A DNA stretch of 64,000 nucleotides from Vitis vinifera. Lineage: Eukaryota > Streptophyta > Magnoliopsida > Vitales > Vitaceae. Positions 32,937 to 43,425 of the stretch are shown here, piece after piece. Within the stretch, counting starts at the first letter, position 1. Every line of letters starts with the position of its first letter. The position numbers and the translations under genes were made by a program. Location of the stretch: NCBI RefSeq assembly GCF_030704535.1, contig NC_081819.1, forward strand, positions 19,192,001-19,256,000, in the 5' to 3' direction. The notes under the pieces are model-generated. The model did not search any database, was not told the DNA's origin, and saw only the letters and a program-made list of their open reading frames with translations.

Positions 32937-35504
32937 GACCTGTGAAAGATGGTTAGTATCTATTTGCTGTTATCCTATTATTCTGTGTCGCCTCAGATAT
33001 TAGTGAATTTTTACTGATGGTTACTACGTTTGACTGATCCTTGCTTCTGAAATTTTCTGGACATTAGGTTATATATAAAGTTGCACCCACACCTAAGCCT
33101 GAATCGATCTTAATAAATGATCTAGGATAGCTCTACAACCATAATAACAATCCTCTAGTTGATCATGTTGATCTACATCATCCTAGTTCTTGCTAGAGGT
33201 GGCAAAATTTTTTTGTGAGACCTATATAAGATGAGGTTCCAGGTTGTTCCATGTCATTGACCCTGGATTGGGCTCCAGTAATGTGGAAACCAGTCTTGTT
33301 TTATCTGAATTATTATATGTAAACATGTAATATTATTAATTCTATACAAATATTTGCCTTCAGAAGTACTTGTTTGGAAGCAAAGAGGCTTGCTTGACGG
33401 TTGAAGCAATTCATTGTTGCTTTATAACTGCAAAATTCTCTCCATTATTGCCATTATCACCACAAAGTGTGACCATTCCACTATTGCCTTGCTTACAAGC
33501 TTTGTTGATAATGCCACCACCATTACCATCACCTCTGAAGTTGTCATGACCACAACATTATTATCTCACCTACACTACTGCTGAACCACAGTAACTGATG
33601 CCACCATTAACACTGACACTATCACCTCCACCACAATCAGAGCCTCCACTGCAAGTTCCACAACTACATCAGTCATTTCCATCGGCACATGCTTATGCAC
33701 TTTCTTGGTTTCCTTAAGCATTTTATTTTTCAAACCCAGACAAGCATGCTTGGTGGAGTATGTTTTTGGTTTTGTTTATTTATTTTCAAAGTAAAGAGGT
33801 TAATAGTTTGCTTTCTTGCCTGCAAAGGAGTACCTCTTGGTAAGCTAAAAGGGAGAGTAAGAAAGCAAGACTTCCTTATTTATTTATTTTTTATTATCTT
33901 TTTCCCCTACAAAGCAAAAATTCAAAATCATGTTTGGTAATTTTTTTTTTGCAAAAGTATTCATGGAAAAGAAGAAAGCATGGAACAGAGTGGTGTTGAT
34001 GGCAAGACAATATTGGTGATGTGGGTGGTGGTAAGAGGCCTTAGTGGCAGTGGCATGACAAGTGCATCAAGATTTCTTGATGGGTAAAGGATGGAGCACA
34101 TGTCAGTGTCAGTATCGGCATTGGTGTTGTGTGTTAATGATGTCTATGTTAGAGTTGGAATGGTGTTGGTGGTATGCAACACATGTATTTCTGATGGTGA
34201 TGCTGGTAGTGATATGAGGAAAAATCTTTCTAATTATTTACTTTTGAGACAAAGTACTTTAAGGGCTCATTAAGTTTAAGAAAAAGAGTGCATTTGAAAG
34301 GCTGGAGCAGCTTAAAGTTCCATTCTTCTCACAACTGAAAAATTCAGTTCTTAAAAACCGACACTGAACTTCTTTCATTAAAAAGCTGATGAAGGTAAAA
34401 CATGTTGGAAGTTACTACAAAGTAGGAATTCAACTCAAAATGATTTAGGTTCACTATAGTTTCCTTGCATATACAAACTAGGAGGCTTACCTCTTTCAAC
34501 AGTTGGTATGTAGATCACTTGACATGATGCTTGTCTCACTCAATTAATTTTTTTTTGTCCCTTTAATTGCTGAATTTTGTGCCTAAAATGCTTTTCCATT
34601 TTTCTTTTCTTTTTCTAAATTAATGAACCTATGTGAAGTTGTTACACAGTTTTGTATTTTATTCACTATGTTCCAGATCATATTCACAAGTTCTTTTCTA
34701 CCACTAACGACGGCTGTAGTTTTGCCCCCTTTCCTTTCTTTTTCTGCAGGGCTGTCCCCTTTCGAAACCACCGGCGATTTTTAGCACAAAACCGCTAGGC
34801 AAAATGGTGAAAGCTAGTAGCTGGAACAAATTGAAACTGCAGAGAAGCAAAGGAGAGGAAAAAAAAAAAAAATCCTAGATCCCGGCATCTGATTGTTTTT
34901 GCTTCCAACTTGTGAAATGGCATTGGCCTGCAGAGTAGCTACTTCCATTCAACCGAAACATGAATTTTATTCCCACTTGCACTTGCTAGAGATAGTAGGG
35001 GTGAATTCAATTATAATATCTTCCCTCGTTGATCAAAGTGTTTATCCTTGCCTTTCTGTAAAGAAATCCAAGAATCTTCCATCTGACGAACATTATATGT
35101 ATTAAATAGATCTACTCATTCCATTTAAGAATTTTGGTTTAGTTGGTTCTGTTCTGTTACATTCAATCTCTATTGCAACCAGCCCACATGGGGAGTTCCT
35201 CAGTACAGAGATTGGAGCTCTAATATGTTACCAATTTCAGGTAAGCCATGCTCCCATTTTGCTGTCATCTAAGCCTGCTCTCATCTTGATACAAAAAGGA
35301 ATGATCTTGTTTAGTACGGTATTACTAACAGTTGGTTTCTTAAAAGGCAAATATTTTGTACGCATTTTCATTTCCACCCTGTCTTGATGTTTTATACAAT
35401 AAAAATAATGAAAACTTACAATGGACTTGCAATGGGCATTTTCTAGGGCAGAGTTGTTTACCAAGATGATACCCATATTTTGATAAGTTGAATAAGGGCC
35501 AACT
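32937..35504. other. 3' flank of cpFtsY and spacer to the thioesterase cluster
   Basis: After the stop there is unique-looking DNA. From about 33430 to 33680 the plus strand is rich in CCA/ACC triplets, and from about 33990 to 34210 it is rich in TGG/GGT. A stretch with CTGCAGGG at about 34746-34756 could be a 3' UTR splice acceptor, but this is not secure. The genes on either side converge. No further coding region is supported. Confidence 0.45.
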
Positions 35505-37928
35505 TTATAGTTTCGCAATAGGCGTGCTATAGAAGGTTGCACGACCGGTGTAAGCCAACTTGCCGGTCTTCTTCATTTTGAACTCAACTGCAATTACCGT
35601 CACGTTTCTTCCACTTCTCACTACAGATGCATCGACCGTCACTTCCGCCTGTATAAGCACGCCCATCACAAAGAAAATTGCCAAGAAGAAACAAAAACTG
35701 TGAGAACCAATTTAGTGCTTAGAATGCAAAACGTACAAGGATATCAAGCATGCAATATGTAAGGACACCCAAATTGGCGGATCAAGTTACTACAGAACCC
35801 TCGTACGAGAGCTGATGGTACGAAGAAAAGGTCGGGTTTTATTTCCATTCTTACTGTTTCTATTTGTTTACCCTCTCATTAATGGCTACCCATGAATTAG
35901 TTGATCGTGGGAGAGGGATAGGAGGAACTAGCCACCTCACTTTAACCATCACCTACCGTATTGGAGTTGTCTCAAAGTTTCTATGGGACTCACTCTGAGA
36001 CTGTTTATTTATCTTCAATTTAATCGAGTTTATTCACAAGTTAACAAAATATCAAACTCGGGTATCGGTCCAGTATTGGCCATGGCCGAGACGGGTACGA
36101 CTTGACCGAATCGTACCAATCTCGACTGAGATTGTGAACCCTGATTGTAGAGGAAGGTTCAACTCATTAGTCATTTCTTACTTCATGGATTTTAGAAAGA
36201 GCTTTTAAAAAGAGTTGTTATGCTACATTTGGTATATGTTTTTGAAAACAGTTCTAAAAAATATTTTTTTACACCAATTTTTTTAAAATTATTTTATGAT
36301 GTTTTATAAAACAAATATCTGTTTAGGAACTTGAAATATTTTTAATCTATTTTCTATATTTTTAAAAATAAATTTGATATATATTATTTTATTTTTAATT
36401 ATTCATTATATAAGTATTTTTAAAACAATCTTTATAAAATAAGTGAAAATAATTTAAATCAACTAAAAGATGTTATCTGAAAACACTTTACTTTTTATTT
36501 TCAAGAACATAAAATTATTTTTTATTTTATAGTTATAAAATGTGTTTTTCTATTTTTTAAAAACACTTACCAGACCTAATATTGTTTTTAGTGTGATAAT
36601 CAACCATCAAACCATGCAAACTTCATAATATATTTGTATGCTAGACCAAAAAAATAAAACTTTGTGCATGAAAATACTAAGAAAAGAAAAAAAAAAAACC
36701 AATAAAAGAAGAATAATTTTCTCTTTAAAATTTATATACTATTTTACATAAAAGTGAAATGAATTTGAAATAGTAAATAAAAATATTTTTTTATTTTTTA
36801 TTTTTCTTGGACATTTTCACCCTCTTTAACCCATTTGATGCAGAGAAATAGAGTTAGGTTCTGAAGCATCTCTAGTGAAAGTAATTTTTGACTGCTAAAA
36901 GAAAGGAAAGTAGAAAACTGGTGTTAAAACCAGAGGAAGACTCACATTTGTTGGTGCAGCAGAGAGATAAGACATGCTCAGTTCTCCCAGAAAGAGTTCC
37001 TTGTCCTCATCTACCACTGTTCTAGCACATGCAATCGACACCAACTCCACTATGGCAGCGACGGCCCCTCCATGTAACCCTCCATAATAATTCTACAATC
37101 TCCAAACATTATGTTTTTTATGTTAATGTTGTCTACTAAGATTGATAGATCAGGCTCTGCTAATCCAAGAGGCAGTATTTCAAAGTCCCAGTTTCATTAA
37201 GTGCTTAAGCTTTGGGCTTCCATTACCCTGTTTGGTTGCTGAGAAAACCAAGAAAGGAAGATAAACACTCACGTTGTATCTGGTTTTAATTCAGAAGTGG
37301 CCCGGGCTGTTCTCCCAGGCAGGCAAAAGTTGAATCGAGGCTTTTGAATGAGAAATCTAAAATTCAGAATCTGTCATATTCTTTCCCTACTAATACTCTT
37401 CTGAAGCCCCAAATATTAAAATTCTAAAACTTCAAATTCCACCCCATCTTAGATTATCCAATAAACCAGGACAAATTGTATTAAGCATCCTAGAATTGAG
37501 GCTTTTCTATGAGAAATGGAACATTCCAGACCTCCAAAAACCCATCCCCATTCCCTACTTCCACTCAACAAGAAACCCATCATTGGTCATAAGCTCATTA
37601 GGAATTTCCTTAGCCCATGTTTTCTCAGCAACCAAACAGGGAGCTATCAACAAGGAGAAGGAGAAATCAGAAAGAATAGAAAATTAAGAAGGGGTTTGAT
37701 TACCGCAACAGCAGGTATGACGGAGAAGAGGCAAATGAGGCGGCCAGGGTCCAGATGTTGGACTTTGAGAATGCTCCGAAAGAGAATAGAGTAAAAATCC
37801 TTGCCTTGGGAAATGGTGGGGATGTTTGCAGAGATGCCTCCCTGGTGAAAGAGGAGCAGGGTTCTTGAATACAGAGAGTCTGGAATCTCTGTACCCTCTT
37901 CTGGGCCCCTTCCTGAACCCTTCTCCAT
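35505..37928 (-). CDS. Hotdog-fold acyl-CoA thioesterase-like protein, copy A
   Basis: Three exons on the minus strand: 37928-37704, 37092-36946 and 35648-35505 (225, 147 and 144 bases), giving 171 residues with all junctions in phase 0. The product belongs to the PaaI/ACOT13-like thioesterase family. Exon 2 starts NYYGGLHGGAVAAIVELVS, in which HGG and the following glutamate match the active-site histidine region and acidic residue of the family. Exon 3 gives the last strands (VVRSGRNVTVIAVEFKMKKT), ending KL. Such enzymes hydrolyse acyl-CoA thioesters, and the substrate here cannot be told. The N-terminal 75 residues vary most between copies. There is no clear targeting signal. It is the left-hand member of a three-gene tandem set with copies at 39395-42129 and 43426-46097. 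Confidence 0.88.
36223..36577. mobile_element. hAT-like MITE in intron 2 of thioesterase copy A
   Basis: The left end CTACATTTGGTATATGTTTTT resembles the reverse complement of the right end, TTAGGTCTGGTAAGTGTTTTT. The interior is AT-rich with TTTTATAAAACA and no coding capacity. It is absent from the matching introns of the two sister genes. The target duplication was not resolved. Confidence 0.5.
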
Positions 37929-39394
37929 TTCCCAATCTACACACCCTGCTCCAATGGAGCAACAAGTACGCCGCTTTGTCTGGCAAGAGACTCCACATAA
38001 AAGAAAAAAGGGAAAAAATTGAAATATTTAGGTTTTGTATTTCAAGGGTAGAGAAGTAGGAAGAATTTTTTTAGTTTTAAGGATAGTATTTGAAAATATT
38101 TGGATTTTGTTAACATTAATATATGTTATTTTTAGAATTTTTTGTGTGGATTTGGATATATTTTTCTATTTTATTTGAATAATTTTTTATTTTTTATTTT
38201 CAAAATAAAAAATAATATTAACTTTTATAAAAGATACAAAAATACTTACACATTTAAAAAAAAATTAAGATACAAAACATTTTACTAGATGATTTCCAAA
38301 GACTTTATATACAACTTTTTAATTTTAAAAATAAAAAATAGAATATACATATATATTTAGTGGTATTTGTTTTTTTTTATCGAATGGAAAAATTTAAAAT
38401 ATATGACTTTTTTTCTCAAGTTAAAATAACTTAATAATATCAAATAACTCGTAACTTCAATGAATCTAGACTTAAAATTTATATCTTGTTAAGCTAATTA
38501 ATAATTTCTTATATTTTAATTATAATTTTTCTATTTAGTTCTTTGGAGATTGCAAATAATTAATAATTTCTCTTCATTTAATTTTTAAAGCAAATTATAT
38601 TCTCACCTAATTTTATCATAGTGGATTTATTTATTTTAATAGTTAAATTCATTTTTAACTTAATTTTAGGTTTGAATGATTAATATTTCAATTATTTATA
38701 CTTACAATTGAATCATAATCAAAATAGTGACAAAAATTTTTCCTCGGTCTTGCAATATCAAATTAGGGAAAAAATTATTTTTATTTCAAAAACAAGAAGA
38801 TGAAATTGAAATCAAATTCTTTTCATTTCAAATTTCATTAATTAAATTCTTTTCCACTTAAATTTCATTTCATCCCTCACAACCTTCAAAAATCTGCAGA
38901 AATCTTTAATCAAGATGAAGCTCCTGGTTGGCCACTTGGATGATTTGGGTCAGAGAATGGGTTTATTTTCATTACAAGGAATAGGGAAACCTTGATATGA
39001 AATATGTCCAGGTTTCCTTTCTGCTACAGAAATCAACAGCTTGTTCTACCTTAATAACATGCCAGAAAAGGGGGGCTTTTGTGATATAAATATTTTGTCT
39101 TAAAATGAAGGCTGTCATCTTCTTCAGCATATCCTACTTCTTCTGATATGCTGAAACAATAGAACCTGGCAAGAAAGGAAAGAGCTCCTTCCATTTAAAT
39201 CAATTTCCAGGTTTCTTGAAGACAACCTTTAGTAAAAAGTTACATTTCTTGTGTTACTAAAGAAAGGGTTTTATTTATTTTCAAATATATATAATAGGAT
39301 GATGAAAACTTGATATGAAATTGCAATAGGTATTTTCTAGGGCAAGTTACCCAACAAGATACCGATATTCCAAGGAGTAAAACCAAAGGGATCT
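37929..39394. other. AT-rich spacer between thioesterase copies A and B
   Basis: Contains the upstream region of copy A and the 3' flank of copy B. Around 38360-38480 the DNA has AGTGGTATTTGTTTTTTTT, resembling one end of the Tourist-type MITEs in this window; a matching right end was not found. No gene is seen. Confidence 0.45.
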
Positions 39395-42129
39395 TCATAA
39401 TTTTGCAATAGGCATGTTGTAGAAGGTTGCACGGCCGGTGTAAATCAGCTTGCTGGTTTTCTTCATTTTGAACTCAACTGCAATTACCGTTACATTTCTT
39501 CCACTCCTCACTACAGATGCATCGGTGACCACTTCTGCCTGTTTGTTGGAAACAGGACCATCTCAGAGATTAATTTTGACAACAAAAATTGAAGAGAAAA
39601 CAAAAATGGTGCTTTGATGCAAGATAATGATAATATATTATATATCAAGCATGAAATGTAAGTCATTTGAGAAACCAGACACCAGAAAACCAAAAAACAT
39701 TACAAATTCCATAGCAGGGACAACTGGAGTTTGTTGGAAATAAGTGTTGTTTTTTGATGGTTCTGATCAACTATCAAAGGATGTCGTATTACAAAACATG
39801 TTTTGAGCTTCATCAGGTATTTGAATGCCTCTGTCTTAACAATGGACACTTTTTCCTGAAATGGGTTTTCTACTTATAGGCTATGTTTGGTTGGCTGGAT
39901 AGGATATGATATCCTTAGATATTATATCCAATAAACATGATATCCTTAAGTATTACATATCTAAGATGATCAATATTTCTTAGAATTAGAACTCCAAATC
40001 AATCCATTTCAGACACTTGAAATGCAGCTTGTTGTCACAACTTGCTCAAATGACCCCCCTTTAAGCTTATATAGGTGAGTAGGAAGCTTCTGAAACCTCC
40101 CGGAGCAATCTACACTTAGCCACCAGCGGAAGAGTGTGGAAGATTCTAGAGAAGGCTAGAGACACCCACACATCTCTATACAAGGGATGGAAGACATGGA
40201 AAGAAGTTGAGTGTTCTAAAGAGTTTCAGAGTCATTATGTAAATACTTGTATATAGCATTTGTATAGTCTTTTAGAGGGTTCTAGGTTAGTGGGGAGCCT
40301 TTGTGGGTTCTAGAGAGTTCCACAACTAAATAGGAGGAGGCCTCATTTGGGCAAGGCACCAAGCAAGTGACAGCTTCCAAGCATTGTGAGCATTCCTTGT
40401 GCAACACAAGCTTCCTTTCTTAAACCGTTGTCTTTGTTGTGCACCTTTGCTTCCCGCAAACTTAGCCTAGCTAACTAAGTGGGTGAGAAAGACTGGCATA
40501 GCAAAGTCAAATGTCTTGAATTGTCTAAATAGCGCATGTGAACTTAGGAAAAGCCTAAGTCCATGAAATTGTGCTCTCTAACATCTCCAATGAATGCTGT
40601 TTTTGCATCTAAAAGTAGGAAAAGTAATCCAAAAATGCCAACAGAATGGAGTCAAAACCAGAAGACTCACTTTAGCTGGTGCAGCAGAGAGATATGACAT
40701 GCTCAATTCACCGAGAAAGAGTTCCTTGTCCTCAGCTACCACAGTTCTAGCACAAGCAATCGACACCAACTCCACAATGATAGCAACGGCCCCTCCATGT
40801 AGCCCTCCATAATAATTCTACAAACTCATAAAAGCAAGAACGTCGCATTAAATCCAAGCATTATGTTTTTATGTTGTTCTGAGCTGCAAAAGAATGGAGG
40901 ATCAATCTCAACTAACCCAAAAGGCAGTAAGTATTATAGGCTATGTTTGGAAACTATTTTTGAAACCTGTTTTTTCTTAAAAACAAAATTGATAAACTTT
41001 TGACAGAAAACAGTTTTTTTTTGAGAATTTTTTTATGAAAATAGGTTATTTTTTAGAGCAAATTTGAAGTGTTTTTAGTTGTTTTTTGTATGGTGTTCTG
41101 AACAACAATTGAAAATATAGAAGATAAATTTTGTGTAGTATACAAGTGCATATTACCTTTTAAGACAGTACTTTACGAAAAAAAGGAGCCTAGAAAACTA
41201 TTTTCGTGTGAGTTTCCATACTGAATTTTATCCGTGATAAGACAATGGAATACTGTTTTTAAGAACCATTTAAAAAATGTTCTCAACAGCCCCATAAAAG
41301 CTGAGTTTCATCAAGAGCAAAATAGTGAGAAGTCTAAAACTTTAAAACTTTTATCCCTGTTTGGCCGCTGAGAAACAAGAATAGGAGCATAAAGTTTTAT
41401 GCTGAATCCGGTCTTAATTTTACAAAAAAATTATTTAGATAGGAAAAAAAACCAACTGAGCAAAGATTGTTATGCAAAGGCTGAATCAAGGGTTTAGTAT
41501 GAGAAATCGAAAATTCAAAATCTCAATCATATTCAAGGAGACATCATTAAGTTTCTTCTCAAGTCCCAAATAATGAAATTCTGAAAGAAAAGAGAGAATT
41601 TTAAATTCACGTTTATGTGGTGCAGCCAAACAAAAATAAATAAATAATAAAATAGGCAAAAATACACTTCTATTAAGCATCTTAGAATTGAGGCGAATTG
41701 AGGCTTTTCCAATCAGAAATCCAACATCCAGAGGCCCAAAGCCTATTCCCCTTTCCTCCACTTCTATCACCAACGAAACCATCACTGATCACTAATTCAT
41801 TTCTTTACCCCATATTTTCTCACCAACCAAACATGGATTATGAAGAATTAGGAAAAGAAAGAGAGAAAATTAAGAGTGGGTCTTGTTACCGCAACAGCAG
41901 GCACGACGCAGAAGAGGCAAGTGAGGTGGCCACGCTCCACCCGTTGGACTTGGAGAATGCCCCGAATGAGATGAGAATAGAAATCCTTTTCCTGGCAATT
42001 GGGAGGGAGGTCTGCAGTGACTCCTATATGTTGAAAGAAGCCTAATGTTCTCGAAAGATGAGCCTCTGGAATTTGCCTGGAGATTGTTACTTCTCCACCT
42101 GCTCCTCTTCTGCCTGAACCCTTCTCCAT
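39395..42129 (-). CDS. Hotdog-fold acyl-CoA thioesterase-like protein, copy B
   Basis: Three exons on the minus strand: 42129-41890, 40817-40671 and 39538-39395 (240, 147 and 144 bases), coding for 176 residues with all introns in phase 0. Exon 2 carries NYYGGLHGGAVAIIVELVS followed by ACARTVVAEDKELFLGEL, and exon 3 carries DASVVRSGRNVTVIAVEF, as in the sister genes. Exon 1 begins MEKGSGR like copy A, so copies A and B are closer to each other than to copy C. The family hydrolyses acyl-CoA or related thioesters as a dimer or tetramer of hotdog folds. Both introns hold insertions not seen in copies A and C. The frame is open and all splice sites are canonical, so it looks functional. Confidence 0.88.
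40025..40590. mobile_element. LTR-like insertion in intron 2 of copy B (uncertain, fossil)
   Basis: This block interrupts intron 2 of copy B. It differs in composition from the flanking intron, being less AT-rich and full of GTTCTAGAG-type words (near 40150, 40280 and 40310). TGTTGTCACAAC near 40030 and CTCTCTAACA near 40577 could be TG...CA ends, but no matching target duplication was found. It also contains CTTATATAGG near 40066 as a possible TATA box. A solo LTR or similar remnant is the best guess. Confidence 0.35.
40939..41294. mobile_element. hAT-like MITE in intron 1 of copy B
   Basis: The left end GGCTATGTTTGGAAACTATT pairs loosely with the reverse complement of the right end, GGGGCTGTTGAGAACATT. 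The interior has AAAACAGTTTTT in both orientations and no coding capacity. It lies inside intron 1 and is missing from the same intron of copies A and C. Confidence 0.45.
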
Positions 42130-43425
42130 TTTGAATTTCCAGTCGTACCCTGCAATCCCTTCCTTTTCTGAGTTTTCTCATCAGAACTGGCCCCAAAACA
42201 AAAAAAAAAAAGTGATGGTAGAAATGAAATTTTTTGAAAATTCTTAAAATATTTGTAATTAGATATTATAAAAATATGGAAAATATATAAATATATAGGA
42301 AATGAAAATTTTGGGTTGGATAAAAATTAATACTCAAACAAAATTTAGATATAAACTTTAAAAAATTTTATACACTAACATATGGGGTTTGATAATAATA
42401 TAATGTGTAGAGGGAGAAAAAAAATTTTGAATTTTAAAAATATATATTCAATATTAATTTATTAATACAACATCAATATAACTTGATGGTATGGAGATAA
42501 AATTTGTAATTAATCATTTTTTATTAAAAAAATGATATATGTGGCAATTAATTAATAGAAAAAGTTATTCTTTAGAGGTTATAAATATATAATTTATAAA
42601 TTATTAAAATTTAAAATAATTATAAAAATAAAAATAATACTTGAGAGACAAATATGAGTTTAAAAAATGAATGATGAATATTTATGTGGAGATGAAGTTT
42701 TAATTTTATTTAATTTTTTATTTTAAAAATATATTACATCTTAATACTTTATATAATAAAAATTTGAAAAAAAATATAAAGAAAAAATAAAAATATATTT
42801 AAAATTAATAAATTATTTTTATATATTACTTCAAGTATATTTATCTTATTTCATCTTCCTTTATAGGGTTAAAAGATAAATTTCTAACTAAATTTAGTTT
42901 TATCCTTTCATTTTCATATTTTTCATAATAAAACTCAATATAAGAAGTCATTTTCCTTAATTTATTTTTCTTTCCTTCGAATTCATAATCTAGGATTTCG
43001 ACGATTTGGGCCGAACAGGGTTAAAGTTTAACAACAAAATGACAGGCCCGGCCCAACATATATTATATGTATATGATAAGGGATCACATGACCTCTTGAT
43101 AGGAACTCAAGCCCCAGGCTGCAAATGGGCCCAATGCCCAAAAATATGTTGAAATACAAACATAGATGCTGTTGAAAGCTCTGAAAAAAAATAAAAAATG
43201 AAAGTGGATCCATTTAGTCATTCTGTTTGGTAGATAGGAAAAAAAAAAAAAATCATCTACAAGTTCGAGTAAATTCTACTTATTAATCTGAGCTTTATCT
43301 CTTGTGTGGTTATTAATCTGCAAAAAGGAGAAAGAGAAGTGTAAGTAGAGTAGCAATTTAAATGAAGAAAAGACCAATAAAAGAACAAGGGCATTACCAT
43401 TCCTGTTTACAACTAAGGGGAAATC
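42130..43425. other. Spacer between thioesterase copies B and C
   Basis: Mostly AT-rich DNA up to 42990. GGGCCGAACAGGG and GGCCCGGCCC near 43010-43055 break the AT bias. No gene or well-bounded element was found. Confidence 0.5.

Noticed and set aside
37496-38059. Plus-strand frames over thioesterase copy A exon 1
   Set aside because: They lie opposite a well-supported exon with conserved splice sites.
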